From Mycetocola lacteus (GTDB lineage: Bacteria > Actinomycetota > Actinomycetes > Actinomycetales > Microbacteriaceae), in the NCBI RefSeq assembly GCF_003667575.1, contig NZ_RCUY01000005.1:434001-498000 (forward strand): a stretch of DNA of 64,000 bases, read 5' to 3'. Of this stretch, positions 49,871 through 59,419 are shown in pieces (within the stretch, counting starts at the first letter, position 1; every line of letters begins with the position of its first letter). The position numbers and the translations under genes were made by a program. The notes beneath the pieces were generated by a model. It was not told the DNA's origin. It saw nothing but the letters and a program-made list of their open reading frames with translations, and ran no database searches.

Positions 49871-51466
49871 CTAGCGGGCGGACACGCAGATGCTACTCAT
49901 CCCCAACAGCACGTGGTCGTAGAGCTGCTGGGCGCGCAGGTTCTGGCCGATTCCCACGTTCGAGCGCACACCGTAGAGATGATCCACCTTGAAGACGTGC
50001 AGGTTGTGCCCGGCGGCATTCCACACCTGGCCCACCTTGACCAGGGCCAGCGCATTGGCCCGCAGATTATCGGCACCGGCGCTCAGGGTGTCGGAGTTCC
50101 AGACGTAGCTGACGCCCTTGCCCTCGGCACAGGACACCGTCTGGATATCGGGTTTCGGATCCGCCGCCGGATCCACGGCCCGGGCGCTGGACTGCACCAG
50201 ATCGGCAAACCGGGTATGCAGGTCATCGGGATCGATTCCCGGAACCAGGGTGCCATCGGCAACCTGCGCCTCGTCATAGTGCCGCTCGGTTCCCGGCTTG
50301 GACTGAGCCTCGCTGAGCACACTGGAGCGCGAGCCCGAGATGTTTTCCGGGTCTGCGGACGGGGCGGGTGTGGATTGTTCGTCGTAGACCCCCGGCGCGC
50401 TTCCCGCCGAGAACATGGCCGGGGCACTCTGGCGCGCGGAGGGTTCGGTGTGGAAGCTCAGCGGAACGATGATCAGCGCCAGCAGGGCCGACATCACCAG
50501 GAATGCCGCGGTTCCGGCGGTCCGGCGGGCCAGCAGCGCCAGCAGGGCGGCCACCAGCACGATCAGCGCCAGCATTCGCACCGGGCTCAGATCTATCAGC
50601 GGCACCGTCGCGGGCGTCGTGTCGATCAGATCCAGACCCACCAGCTCGCGCGTGGCCACCCGTTGGAATCCAACCCAGGCGGCCGCCCCACAGAGCAGCG
50701 CCAGGAAGATCAGGGTGCCCGAGGCGAAGGTGCGCACCGCGAGACCGGGGACCGCGCCACGACGATCACGCCCGGCGAGAATCCCCGCCCAGGCAAACAG
50801 TCCCACAAACAGGAAGGGCGCGATCGCGTACCCGGGTGTCAGCAGCAGGAATGCATAAAACGACATCGGTGCGGCGAGCGTGGTGCACAGCAGGGCCGCC
50901 ACCAGGAGGGCAACCAGAACCAGGATCGAACGTCCGGCAATGCGCCGCGTGGCGGTGTCGGGAAGCCGGGTCGCGCGGCGATAGGCCAGACCCACGAGGG
51001 TCCAGATCACCACGGCGATGACCAGCGAGACGATCGCCCGCCGGCTCGGATGTCCCGCCCCCACGGTGGTGACCACCGGAAGCACCAGGTACGGGGTGGA
51101 GACGGCCAGACCGAGCGCGAGCGTGGTCAGCGGCACCAGCGGAGTGAACCCGCCGCGGCGGCGTTCCACGCTGCGCGCACCCCATACGCTGATGATGGCC
51201 CCCAGCACGGTCGCGGGGATCAACACGATGGTGTTCCCGGCGTTATCGGGGAAGGGGGCGTTGGGCTCCACCAGGAAGAGGTCGAGTCCAATCAGCGCGC
51301 CCGCGAGGACCACCGCGGCGAGTGCGGCAATTGCCGCCGCACGCAGGGCTACTTCACGGTCGAATCGGGCAAGTTCACGCGGATCCGGCACGAGATCGAG
51401 GGGGCCCGATCCGGTGTCCCCGGGGGTCGCGCGAGAGGCGAAACCGGGGGCGGAGATCTCGGGCAT
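49871..51466 (-). CDS. Multipass membrane protein with extracytoplasmic C-terminal domain
   Basis: Not recognised. 531 residues: a 35-residue cytoplasmic tail, about nine membrane spans (residues 40-350), then roughly 170 residues outside the membrane. That domain begins with a Ser/Ala/Pro linker and holds two cysteines (VSCAEGKG and SSICVSAR) that could form a disulphide, plus GVSYVWNSDTLSAGADNLR. The start was set at the ATG 7 nt after TACCCT, as for leaderless genes. It lies just upstream of dapA but has its own promoter. It may be a cell-envelope protein; no function is proposed. Confidence 0.75.
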   Translation of the reverse strand: MPEISAPGFASRATPGDTGSGPLDLVPDPRELARFDREVALRAAAIAALAAVVLAGALIGLDLFLVEPNAPFPDNAGNTIVLIPATVLGAIISVWGARSVERRRGGFTPLVPLTTLALGLAVSTPYLVLPVVTTVGAGHPSRRAIVSLVIAVVIWTLVGLAYRRATRLPDTATRRIAGRSILVLVALLVAALLCTTLAAPMSFYAFLLLTPGYAIAPFLFVGLFAWAGILAGRDRRGAVPGLAVRTFASGTLIFLALLCGAAAWVGFQRVATRELVGLDLIDTTPATVPLIDLSPVRMLALIVLVAALLALLARRTAGTAAFLVMSALLALIIVPLSFHTEPSARQSAPAMFSAGSAPGVYDEQSTPAPSADPENISGSRSSVLSEAQSKPGTERHYDEAQVADGTLVPGIDPDDLHTRFADLVQSSARAVDPAADPKPDIQTVSCAEGKGVSYVWNSDTLSAGADNLRANALALVKVGQVWNAAGHNLHVFKVDHLYGVRSNVGIGQNLRAQQLYDHVLLGMSSICVSAR

Positions 51467-51473
51467 GAACACT

Positions 51474-51479
51474 AGGGTA
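51474..51479 (-). promoter_or_regulatory. -10 box for the leaderless membrane protein gene
   Basis: TACCCT on the minus strand, 7 nt before the ATG at 51466. Confidence 0.5.
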
Positions 51480-51538
51480 ACCCCGGCGCCTGGATGCTAG
51501 CCGGGACATTCCCGTACGTTCAGCGTGCGGGGAATTCG

Positions 51539-53017
51539 CTAGCCGGCGAGCAGCGTAAACAGGCGAATCACGCCGGGCACAATCACGATCACACCGAGCA
51601 CAATGGCGATGATGCTGGTGCGCCCACGCAGACGCCGTCCGGCCGGGGCGACCTGGTTGTTGCCGGCTCCCGACTGACCATACCCCTGGGCGGTCTGGCC
51701 GTACCCGGCAACGGGCTGGGGATACCCCGGGGTGGGTTGTGAGTATCCCTGGGTGGGTTGCGAATATCCCGGGGCAGGTTGTGAGTATCCCTGGGTGGGT
51801 TGCGAATATCCCGGGGCAGGTTGTGAGTATCCCTGGGTGGGTTGCGAATATCCCGGGGCAGGTTGTGAGTATCCCTGGGTGGGTTGCGGATACCCCGGGG
51901 TGGGTTGTGAGTATCCCTGGGCGGGTTGCGGATACCCCGGTGCGGACAGGCCGAAGCCGGGTGCCGGCGGCGGACCGGGCTGTGCGGCGGCGGGCGGCAC
52001 GTACCCCGGCACGGGTCCGGGCTGCGGGCCGGGCACGCGCGGGTCCTGATAACGGGCGGTCTGACGCGCGGTCTGGCTGCCGACGGTGTCCATCACCTGC
52101 CACATGCGCACAAACGGGCTGCGGTCACCCTGAACGAATGTGGCCGCCGAATAGATGAACATCAGGTCATCGATGATCTCCACATCAAACGAAGCCGCGT
52201 TGTCGATCAGCAGGGCCATCACGTCCGGCGTGAGGATCTGCAAGACGTCCCGCTCATAGCCCACCGGGCCGTACAGCGTGAAGTAGCGATCAAAATCCCC
52301 CTCCAGGGAGAGCCGCTGACTCGAGTTTGGTGTGTAGGGCAGGTTGGAGAAGCCCAGTTTGTTGTTGGCATGAGCATCAAGCACGATGTGCGGAAGACGG
52401 CGATCCAGCTGGAACACCATGTAGCCCCAGGTACTCCAGAGTTCGTTGCGCCCGGCAGGGCTCCCCGCTCGGCTCAACCCCGGGTTGACGTACTGGTTCC
52501 CAAACTTGAATCGGAAGTTGCCGATATCGAAGTAGCGCTGGCCGGGGAGCGCATGCACCCGGTCGAAGGCCACGCGGTCGTAACCGGTGTTGAAGATCAT
52601 GCCCGGATAGTTGATGTTGTTGGTGGCCGGGGTGTAGCCAAACCCGTTGTCCCGGGCAAAGGTGAACATCCGAATGGGGTTGTTATCCCCGCGATTACGC
52701 ATCGCACGAAACAGAGCCCAGAGTCCCCAGACGAAACCCACCGAGATCACCAGCTGGATGAAGAAGCCGACCCACCGGCCGCCCACGTTCTCGCCGCTCA
52801 TCGTCCCCAGCATGATGCCGAGCAGCGGCATCAGAAGCAGGGCCCCCAGCCCGGCGGCGATTCCAAAGATCGCCACATTATCCGAGGCCTTGGCGAAGTA
52901 ACGAATATTGTAGGTGCGCTTGAGATAGTCCCGGAACTTGACCTTGTCGCGCACGGAGGGCTGCCAGCTCAGGGCAGCATAGTTTCGGCCGAACGGATCG
53001 GTGTGGGGCATGCTCAT
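51539..53017 (-). CDS. Unknown membrane protein with Gly/Tyr/Gln/Pro repeat (paralogue 1)
   Basis: Not a named family as far as I can tell. 492 residues: cytoplasmic start, two spans (about 48-72 and 85-107), a soluble domain (about 110-310) with LPHIVLDAHANNKLGF and LSLEGDFDRYFTLYGPVGYERDVLQILTPDVMALLIDNAASFDVEIIDD, then a 130-residue low-complexity linker of PGYSQPTQ-type repeats, and a C-terminal span. The gene at 61436-62491 encodes a paralogue with the same core but no repeat. Tyr/Gln/Gly-rich linkers often mediate weak self-association; here that is speculation. Leaderless-type start with TAGCCT at 6 nt. Confidence 0.8.
   Translation of the reverse strand: MSMPHTDPFGRNYAALSWQPSVRDKVKFRDYLKRTYNIRYFAKASDNVAIFGIAAGLGALLLMPLLGIMLGTMSGENVGGRWVGFFIQLVISVGFVWGLWALFRAMRNRGDNNPIRMFTFARDNGFGYTPATNNINYPGMIFNTGYDRVAFDRVHALPGQRYFDIGNFRFKFGNQYVNPGLSRAGSPAGRNELWSTWGYMVFQLDRRLPHIVLDAHANNKLGFSNLPYTPNSSQRLSLEGDFDRYFTLYGPVGYERDVLQILTPDVMALLIDNAASFDVEIIDDLMFIYSAATFVQGDRSPFVRMWQVMDTVGSQTARQTARYQDPRVPGPQPGPVPGYVPPAAAQPGPPPAPGFGLSAPGYPQPAQGYSQPTPGYPQPTQGYSQPAPGYSQPTQGYSQPAPGYSQPTQGYSQPAPGYSQPTQGYSQPTPGYPQPVAGYGQTAQGYGQSGAGNNQVAPAGRRLRGRTSIIAIVLGVIVIVPGVIRLFTLLAG
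51718..51945. repeat. 42-bp tandem repeat array
   Basis: Three identical 42-bp units (51739-51780, 51781-51822, 51823-51864) are flanked by diverged copies (51865-51906 and on to about 51945; also before 51739). Each unit encodes 14 residues made of two related heptads, PGYSQPT and QGYSQPA. Copy number is likely to vary between strains. Confidence 0.92.
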
Positions 53018-53023
53018 ATCGCA

Positions 53024-53029
53024 AGGCTA
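53024..53029 (-). promoter_or_regulatory. -10 box for leaderless paralogue 1
   Basis: TAGCCT on the minus strand, 6 nt before the ATG at 53017. Confidence 0.5.
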
Positions 53030-53108
53030 ACCCGAGATACGCACTCGTGCGGTCATATTTCGGGGGCCTGTCGTATTCACTGTCCCCACACCGAATTGAT
53101 ACCGATCG

Positions 53109-54398
53109 CTAGGTTGTGGTGGTCGGGGTGCCCTCGCCGGTTGCCCAGGTGAAGAGCAGTCCGTCGCCATTCAGGAGATCATCGCCCAGGGCTCGGGCCT
53201 GGTAGATCACCGGATTGTGGGAGGACAGCACGCGGGCGTTGCGCCAGTGCCGGTCCAGGTTTCGCTCACGCGCAGTGGCCGAGGCACCACCCACCTCAAA
53301 CAGTGCGGTGGTTGCACGCAGCACCAGGTCGGGGACCTGGAGCTGGGCACGAACCGCAGCGGTCTCGGCGGCTCGGATGGCCCGGGTGGACTCCCGGACA
53401 GACTCGGGCGTGAGCTCGGGGGCGGTCGCCGTACCGCGGGCAGCCTCGAGCTGGGCCAGATCCGACGCCTCCCCCACCACCGCGGCCGCCGCGAGCACCG
53501 CCGATTCGGCGGCGAACACCAGGCCGGAGATCTGCCCGATTACCTGCTGTACCAGCGGATCTTCGCGGGCGCTGGTGCCCACCCCCTGGCTGTAGACGCG
53601 GGTACGGGAGGCGACGAAGTCCCGGGCATCCCGCAGGGCTGCCCGGCCCACCCCGGCGATGCTCGCCAGCAGCACGAGTTCCAAGAATCCGGTGATGTGG
53701 CTGGGGGTCGACGCGTGGGCCACATCGATATGCTCGGGATCGATCGTCACGTCCGTGAACACCGTGGTCCCGCTCCCGGTGAGGCGCTGGCCGAACCCGT
53801 CCCAGTCGTCGCGGCGATCCACACCCACGGCGTCGGCGGCAACCGTGACCGAAACCTGCTCGCCGGTTTCGGCGTCGGTCGCGGTCACCAGGATCCAGTC
53901 GGCATAGATCGAGCCGGTGCTGTAGTGCTTGGTGCCGTCCAGCCGTGCCCGCCCGTTCTCGCGGCTCAGGGCCGTCTGATAGGTGCCCACCGCGGCGGCG
54001 GAGCGCTCGTGGGTCGCGTTCCCAAACATCGCGCCGCCGGCGATCTGTCGCAGCCAGAACTCGCGGCGCTCGCCGGGTTCGCGCACCAGCCAGGATTCCA
54101 CCGTGGTGAAGTGAGCACGCAGCAGCTGGGGCAGGTTGGAATCGGCCTCGGCGAGCGCGATCAGCAGCTCGAAGAACTCCACCGTGGTGGCCCCCAGCCC
54201 GCCGAACTCCACGGGGACCTGAACCGCCAGGAACCCCGTTTCCCGCAGCCACTCGACCTGGTCGAACGGCAGGGTGCGCTCGGCCTCGCGGGTCGCCGAC
54301 TCGGCGGCGATCCGGGCGAACACCGGTGCGAAACGCGCGTGCAGGTCGCGCCGATGTTCCGCGGCGGCCAGGCGCGCGGCCGCATGCTCGATACTCAC
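53109..54398 (-). CDS. Acyl-CoA dehydrogenase-fold flavoprotein, SfnB/DszC type
   Basis: 429 residues with the acyl-CoA dehydrogenase fold, but of the class that acts as a flavin monooxygenase on sulfur compounds (SfnB, DszC, SoxC). Visible are LPFDQVEWLRETGFLAVQVPVEFGGLGA, NATHERSAAAVGT (flavin region), LDGTKHYSTGSIYADWI and the C-terminal FEVGGASATARERNLDRHWRNARVLSSHNPVIYQAR, which is characteristic. The GTG start shares a G with the preceding TAG (TAGTG). Last gene of the operon. With the luciferase-like enzyme it probably forms an oxygenase pair that desulfurises an imported organosulfur compound, using FMNH2 from a reductase encoded elsewhere. Confidence 0.88.
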   Translation of the reverse strand: MSIEHAAARLAAAEHRRDLHARFAPVFARIAAESATREAERTLPFDQVEWLRETGFLAVQVPVEFGGLGATTVEFFELLIALAEADSNLPQLLRAHFTTVESWLVREPGERREFWLRQIAGGAMFGNATHERSAAAVGTYQTALSRENGRARLDGTKHYSTGSIYADWILVTATDAETGEQVSVTVAADAVGVDRRDDWDGFGQRLTGSGTTVFTDVTIDPEHIDVAHASTPSHITGFLELVLLASIAGVGRAALRDARDFVASRTRVYSQGVGTSAREDPLVQQVIGQISGLVFAAESAVLAAAAVVGEASDLAQLEAARGTATAPELTPESVRESTRAIRAAETAAVRAQLQVPDLVLRATTALFEVGGASATARERNLDRHWRNARVLSSHNPVIYQARALGDDLLNGDGLLFTWATGEGTPTTTT

Positions 54399-55774
54399 TA
54401 TTTGTCCCCGAAGGCACCGCGGTAGGCGGCGGCGGGGTGGGTGTCCGGCAGCTGGCTTCCCTGGCCCGGGAACAGGCGCTCGCGCAGGGTGTGCTCGGTG
54501 TACTCGGTGCGGTAACGGCCGCGCTTTTGCAGCTCGGGGACCAGCAGCTCAACCACGTCGGTGAAGGTTCCCGGGGAGAGGTACTGCACCAGGTTGAACC
54601 CGTCCACGCCGGTGACCTCGGCGATCTCCTCGATCCGGTCGGCAACCTGCTCCACGGTGCCCGAGACGAAGAATTCGTCGCCGCGGGGATCGTTGAGCTT
54701 GTCGATCACCGAGGTGGCACCGTTGGCCTTGGCGTCACGGGTGTGCTCGGCCTCGGCGGACTCGATGTGTCCGCGTCCCTTATATTCGAGCTTTTCGTTG
54801 TTGGCCACGGCCGAGAAGTCGATGCCGGTGCCCCCGCCGAGGTGCACCAGGTACCCGTGCACGTCGCGCAGTGCCAGCACCTCCTCGGTTTTGCGCTTGG
54901 CCTCGGCCTCGGTTTCGCCCAGCACGATGTTGATCGAGGCGAGCGCCTTGATCGCGTCGCGTCCCCGGCCCACCTGCTCGGTCAGCTCGCGCAGGTCGGC
55001 CACGTTCTTGGCGACCTCGGCGAGCGTGCGCGAGGACACAAACACACCCTCGGCATTGTTGGCGGCAAACAGCTTGCCGGCGCCGGAGGATCCGGCCTGG
55101 TAGATCACCGGGGTGCCCTGCGGGCTCGGCTCGGACAGGTGCGGACCATCCACGGTGAAGTACTTGCCCACGTGGCCGATCTCGTGGACCCCGCGCGGGT
55201 TGGTGTAGACCGCCCGCTCGCGATCGCGGATGACCGCATCCCGGTCCCAGGAACCCTCCCACAGCTTGTAGGACACGTCGAGGAATTCCTCGGCCACCTC
55301 GTAGCGCACGTCGTGGGTGACCTGCTCGCTCAGCCCGAAGTTCTTGGCCGCATCGGGCAGATACCCGGTGACCACGTTCCAGGCCAGGCGGCCCTTGGTC
55401 AGGTGGTCGAGGGTCGAGAGGCGGCGGGCGTTGGCAAAGGGCGACTCATAGGTGGTCGCGAAGGTCACCGCGAAGCCCAGGTCCCTGGTAGCCGCGGCCA
55501 TGGCCGGCACGATCAGGTAGGGATCGTTATTGGGGATCTGGATGCCGCGCTCAACCGCCGCATCCCGGCTTCCGCGGTACACGTTATAGGTGCCCACCAC
55601 GTCGGCGATGAACATCGCATCAAACAGGCCGCGCTCAAGCAGCTGGGCGGTCTCAACCCAGTACTCGATGTCGGTGTACTCGTGACGGCGGTTGTCGGGG
55701 TGCACCCAGAGACCGTGATTGATGTGGCTCACGGTGTTCATTTCGAAGGCGTTAAAGTGCAGCTGCTTGGACAT
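54398..55774 (-). CDS. FMN-dependent monooxygenase, NtaA/SnaA/DszA family
   Basis: Luciferase-like monooxygenase of 458 residues in the family of nitrilotriacetate, dibenzothiophene-sulfone and dimethyl-sulfone oxygenases. Signature pieces: HFNAFEMNTVSHINHGLWVHPDNRR, GLFDAMFIADVVGTYNVY, LSTLDHLTKGRLAWNVVTGY, and PVIYQAGSSGAGKLFAANNAEGVFV (flavin phosphate region). It is followed by the DszC-like gene and preceded by the fused importer ATPase 29 bp upstream. The ribosome binding site GCAAGGAAG is good. The substrate may be organosulfur or an aminopolycarboxylate; the DszC-like partner favours sulfur. Confidence 0.92.
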   Translation of the reverse strand: MSKQLHFNAFEMNTVSHINHGLWVHPDNRRHEYTDIEYWVETAQLLERGLFDAMFIADVVGTYNVYRGSRDAAVERGIQIPNNDPYLIVPAMAAATRDLGFAVTFATTYESPFANARRLSTLDHLTKGRLAWNVVTGYLPDAAKNFGLSEQVTHDVRYEVAEEFLDVSYKLWEGSWDRDAVIRDRERAVYTNPRGVHEIGHVGKYFTVDGPHLSEPSPQGTPVIYQAGSSGAGKLFAANNAEGVFVSSRTLAEVAKNVADLRELTEQVGRGRDAIKALASINIVLGETEAEAKRKTEEVLALRDVHGYLVHLGGGTGIDFSAVANNEKLEYKGRGHIESAEAEHTRDAKANGATSVIDKLNDPRGDEFFVSGTVEQVADRIEEIAEVTGVDGFNLVQYLSPGTFTDVVELLVPELQKRGRYRTEYTEHTLRERLFPGQGSQLPDTHPAAAYRGAFGDK

Positions 55775-55803
55775 AGAAAAGCTTCCTTGCGGGGATCGGG
55801 GAT

Positions 55804-57492
55804 CTAGCGGGTGTGCGGGGGCAGGCTCGGAACGGAGGCGAGCAGGGTCTGCGTGTAGGTCTGTCGGGGGTTTGTGAAGACCTCGTGGGCGCTGCCGGTT
55901 TCGACCACTTCGCCGTCACTCAGAACCAGAACCCGATCACTCACGTGGTGGATCACACCCAGATCGTGACTGATGAACAGGTAGCTCAGCCCGAAAGCCG
56001 TCTGCAGATCGGCGAGCAGGTCGAGGACCTGCGCCTGGATCGAGACGTCGAGCGCCGAGACCGGCTCATCGAGCACCAGGATACGCGGTTCCAGGGCGAG
56101 AGCGCGAGCAATCGCCACGCGCTGCCGCTGCCCACCGGAGAGCGTGAGCGGATGCCGGTCGAGCACGGCCGAGGCCAGGCCCACCTGCTCGGCCAGCTCG
56201 GCGATGCGCGCCGGATGACCAGCCCGGTCGGTTCCGGCGGCCCGCAACGCATCACGCAGGATCTTCTGCACGGTGAAGCGCGGGTCAAAGGAGCTCAGCG
56301 GATCCTGATGCACCACCTGGATCTCGCGGCGGAACGGTGCCCGTTCGCGCTCGCTCAGTCCGGTCCAGGCGTGGCCGCCAATCGAGACGGTGCCCGCCGT
56401 GGGTTCGGTGAGGCCCAGCGCGATCCGCGCGGTGGTGGACTTACCCGATCCCGACTCCCCCACGATGCCCAGGGTCGTGCCGGTTTCCAGGGTGAAGGAG
56501 ACGTTGTTGACCACGGTGCGGGTGGTCCCGTCGGGCCCGGTGTAGTCCTTGCGCAGGCCCACGGCCTCGATGGCCGGGGCGTTCGGGTCGAGCTTCGCCG
56601 CCCGCTCGGTCCGCGCGATCGCGCTCACCGGGGCCGCGGCGGAAAGCCGGGTGCCCTTGGCATGGGCGCGTGGGACCGCGGCGAGCAGCGCCTTGGTGTA
56701 CGCGTGTTGCGGATCGCCGAACACCTGCTCCACGGGTCCGGATTCGACGATCCGCCCCTCCTTCATGACCGCCACCTCATCGGCCACGGCCGAGACCACG
56801 GCGAGGTCGTGGGAGATCAGCAGGACCCCGGCGCCGTCGGCCTTGAGCGAGGCGAGCAGGTCGAGAATCTGCGCCTGCACGGTCGCATCCAGCGCGGTGG
56901 TGGGCTCGTCTGCGATGATCAGTTCGGGATTCAGCGCGGTGGCCTGAGCAATCAGCGCACGCTGACGCAGGCCGCCGGAGAGCTCCCCCGAACGCTGCCG
57001 GGCGCGCAGTTTGGGCTCGGGAACCCCGGCGCGGGTCAGCGCCTCGATCACCCGGGCATGCCGCTCGGCCTTGTCGCCGAAACGGTGCAGCTTGAGCAGC
57101 TCCTCGATTTCGGCCCCGACCGTGCGAAGCGGGTCGAGGGACACCAGCGCATCCTGCAGCACAAACCCCACGTGCTTGCCACGGATCCCGCGCCACTGCT
57201 TATCGTTCAGCTTGCGCACGTCGCGGCCGAGAATCTCGCGTCGGTCGGCGAGCACCCGGGCACCGTCGCCACTGAGGCCCAGCAGGCTGCGCGCGGTCAC
57301 CGTTTTGCCCGAGCCGGATTCGCCCACCAGCGCGAGGCTGCGTCCGCGATCCAGGCTCAGCGAAACATCGTGCACCACGTCCACGCGTCCGCGGCCCACC
57401 GCGAAGGAGATGTTCAGGTTCTCGACCCGCAGTAGCGGGGAGGCCGCGGGGGTCTCGGCCGGGATATCGGTCGGGGCCAGGATCTGAGTCAT
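55804..57492 (-). CDS. Fused DppD-DppF ABC transporter ATP-binding protein, second copy
   Basis: Two ATPase domains in one 562-residue chain for the second importer. Domain 1: GESGSGKT, signature [25 protein letters not shown]. Domain 2: [32 protein letters not shown]. The architecture is the same as the protein at 5069-6736, and the two may be distant paralogues from one cluster type. The ATG overlaps the DppC stop by four bases; a longer upstream reading overlaps DppC and lacks homology. Confidence 0.93.
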   Translation of the reverse strand: MTQILAPTDIPAETPAASPLLRVENLNISFAVGRGRVDVVHDVSLSLDRGRSLALVGESGSGKTVTARSLLGLSGDGARVLADRREILGRDVRKLNDKQWRGIRGKHVGFVLQDALVSLDPLRTVGAEIEELLKLHRFGDKAERHARVIEALTRAGVPEPKLRARQRSGELSGGLRQRALIAQATALNPELIIADEPTTALDATVQAQILDLLASLKADGAGVLLISHDLAVVSAVADEVAVMKEGRIVESGPVEQVFGDPQHAYTKALLAAVPRAHAKGTRLSAAAPVSAIARTERAAKLDPNAPAIEAVGLRKDYTGPDGTTRTVVNNVSFTLETGTTLGIVGESGSGKSTTARIALGLTEPTAGTVSIGGHAWTGLSERERAPFRREIQVVHQDPLSSFDPRFTVQKILRDALRAAGTDRAGHPARIAELAEQVGLASAVLDRHPLTLSGGQRQRVAIARALALEPRILVLDEPVSALDVSIQAQVLDLLADLQTAFGLSYLFISHDLGVIHHVSDRVLVLSDGEVVETGSAHEVFTNPRQTYTQTLLASVPSLPPHTR

Positions 57493-58355
57493 CGAGTTAC
57501 TCCGTCGGTCCGGCGCTGAATGTAGCGTCCCAGTACGGTGGTGACCAGGGCGGTCACGGTGATCGCGAGGCCCGGGAACACGGCGATCCACCAGGCCAGC
57601 TGAATGAAGTTCCGACCGTCGGCCAGCATGGTTCCCCACTCAGCGGCGGGCGGCGCGGCCCCTAGCCCGAGGAAGCTCAGCGCCGAAGCCCAGACGATCG
57701 CCTGGCCCACGCCGAGGGTCGCCAGGATCAGCAGCGGGCGCACCACGTTGGGCACAATCGTGTGCCACAGCCGATGCCGGGGTCCCCAGCCCAGCGCCAG
57801 GCTGGCTTCCAGATAGCCGGATCCGGCCACCTTGACCGTCTGGACCCGCAGGATCCGCGCGTAGCCCGGCGCGGTGCCGATCCCCACCGCAAACACCAGC
57901 GTGGTCACGCCGGTCCCGGCAATCGCGATAAACAGCAGCGCCAGTAGCAGGCTCGGGAAGGCGTAGAGAACCTCGATGACCCGGCTGATCACCGCGTCGG
58001 TGCGCGGGCCGGACAGGGCCGCGGTAATTCCCAGTAGGCCACCGATGATCAGGCCCACCAGGGTCGCCCCGACGCCCACCACGAGTGACTGGCGGGTGCC
58101 CTCGATGATGCGGGAGAAGATGTCACGGCCGGACTGGTCGGTCCCAAACAGGTGCTGCGGGCTCGGCGGCAGCAGACCCGCCTGCGGATCCACGCCGAAG
58201 GGATCGTGGCTCTGCAGCAGGCTCGGCCAGATCGCCGCGAGCAGGATGAACGCGAGGATCACCGCTGCAACGATCGCGGTGATCGGGGTGCGCGTCAGCT
58301 CACCGAGGAATCGGTTCCGCGAACGCGCGGTCACCGGGACGCTGAGGACACTCAT
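57489..58355 (-). CDS. ABC transporter permease, DppC type, second importer
   Basis: Permease of 288 residues with six spans. PITAIVAAVILAFILLAAIWPSL is TM1; GTDQSGRDIFSRIIEGTRQS is the conserved periplasmic segment; EASLALGWGPRHRLWHTIVPN is the coupling helix, and SFLGLGAAPPAAEWGTML marks the family. It overlaps both neighbours by four bases. No defects. Confidence 0.92.
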   Translation of the reverse strand: MSVLSVPVTARSRNRFLGELTRTPITAIVAAVILAFILLAAIWPSLLQSHDPFGVDPQAGLLPPSPQHLFGTDQSGRDIFSRIIEGTRQSLVVGVGATLVGLIIGGLLGITAALSGPRTDAVISRVIEVLYAFPSLLLALLFIAIAGTGVTTLVFAVGIGTAPGYARILRVQTVKVAGSGYLEASLALGWGPRHRLWHTIVPNVVRPLLILATLGVGQAIVWASALSFLGLGAAPPAAEWGTMLADGRNFIQLAWWIAVFPGLAITVTALVTTVLGRYIQRRTDGVTR

Positions 58356-59419
58356 GCTGCGGCTCGCTTTCGAATCAGGCGCGGGTCCACCACGCGCACC
58401 AGGAGTTCCACCAGGATGTTGACCACCACGTAGACCAGCGCGATGAAAAACACCACGGCCAGGACCACCGGGGTATCGCGGGCGACGATCGCATCCACCA
58501 GGGAGCGTCCGAGTCCCTGCCGGGAGAAGATGACCTCGGCGACCACGGCACCGCTGATCAGCGAGCCGACGGCCCAGCCCGAGAGTTCCAGGCCCGGCAG
58601 CAGGGCGTGGCGCAGCGCGTGCCGGATCCGCACCCCGGTGGTGCTGGCGCCGCGGGCGCGGGCCGAGAGGACAAAGGGCTGATCCAGCGCCTCGGCGAAC
58701 GAGGATCGGGTGACCTGGGCGAGGAACCCGGCGAGTGGAATCGCCAGGGCGAGGGCCGGCAGCACCAGCGCCCGCAGGTCGGCGTTCCCGGCGACCGGGA
58801 ACCAGCCCAGGGTGAAGGAGAAGACCACCAGCAGGATGATGCCGATCCAGAACGGTGGGATCGCCGCAAACAGCACCTCCACCGCGTTACCGATCGCGTC
58901 GGCCACCCGCCCGCGGCGCACCGTGAGCAGGGTCAGTGCGAGCGAGATCAGCCAGGCCAGCGCAACCGAGGCGAGGGTCAGCTGGAGGGTGGGCCACACC
59001 TGGGGGCCCAGATAGTCGAGCACCGGGCGCTTGAAGATATAGGAGGTGCCGAGGTCGCCCCGGAAGACGCCGGCCAGATAGTTGAGGTACTGCTGATACA
59101 CCGGCAGGTCCAGGCCGTACTGGGCGCGTACCGCGGCGACGGTGGCGTCGCTCGGGGCAGCCCCTCCCCCGCCGAGGATCGCCAGCACCGGGTCACCCGG
59201 CACCAGCTTCAGGGCGAAGTAGGTGAGGGTGACCACGGCAAACAGGACGACGATGGCCCCGAGCAGCTGGGCACCGATTCGCCAGACCAGGTTCGGACGT
59301 GCGGCGCTGCCCGAGGCGGGCCGGATCGATTCCGCGACCGGGGTCCGCGCTTCTCGAATGCCCGCTCCGGTGTCCACGGTGTCCGCAGCGTCCGGGACCG
59401 GCGAAACGGTGCCGGACAC
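58352..59419 (-). CDS. ABC transporter permease, DppB type, second importer
   Basis: Permease of 355 residues. Like its counterpart in the first cluster it has an extended hydrophilic start, here about 45 residues, before TM1 (LLGAIVVLFAVVTLTYFALKL) and VPGDPVLAILGG. The coupling loop is LSARARGASTTGVRIRHALRH. The GTG start shares one base with the TAG of the binding-protein gene (TAGTG), indicating coupled translation. Confidence 0.92.
   Translation of the reverse strand: MSGTVSPVPDAADTVDTGAGIREARTPVAESIRPASGSAARPNLVWRIGAQLLGAIVVLFAVVTLTYFALKLVPGDPVLAILGGGGAAPSDATVAAVRAQYGLDLPVYQQYLNYLAGVFRGDLGTSYIFKRPVLDYLGPQVWPTLQLTLASVALAWLISLALTLLTVRRGRVADAIGNAVEVLFAAIPPFWIGIILLVVFSFTLGWFPVAGNADLRALVLPALALAIPLAGFLAQVTRSSFAEALDQPFVLSARARGASTTGVRIRHALRHALLPGLELSGWAVGSLISGAVVAEVIFSRQGLGRSLVDAIVARDTPVVLAVVFFIALVYVVVNILVELLVRVVDPRLIRKRAAA

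Noticed and set aside
51718-51945. CRISPR-like periodicity
   Set aside because: The 42-bp units are contiguous, coding and in frame within a membrane protein gene.
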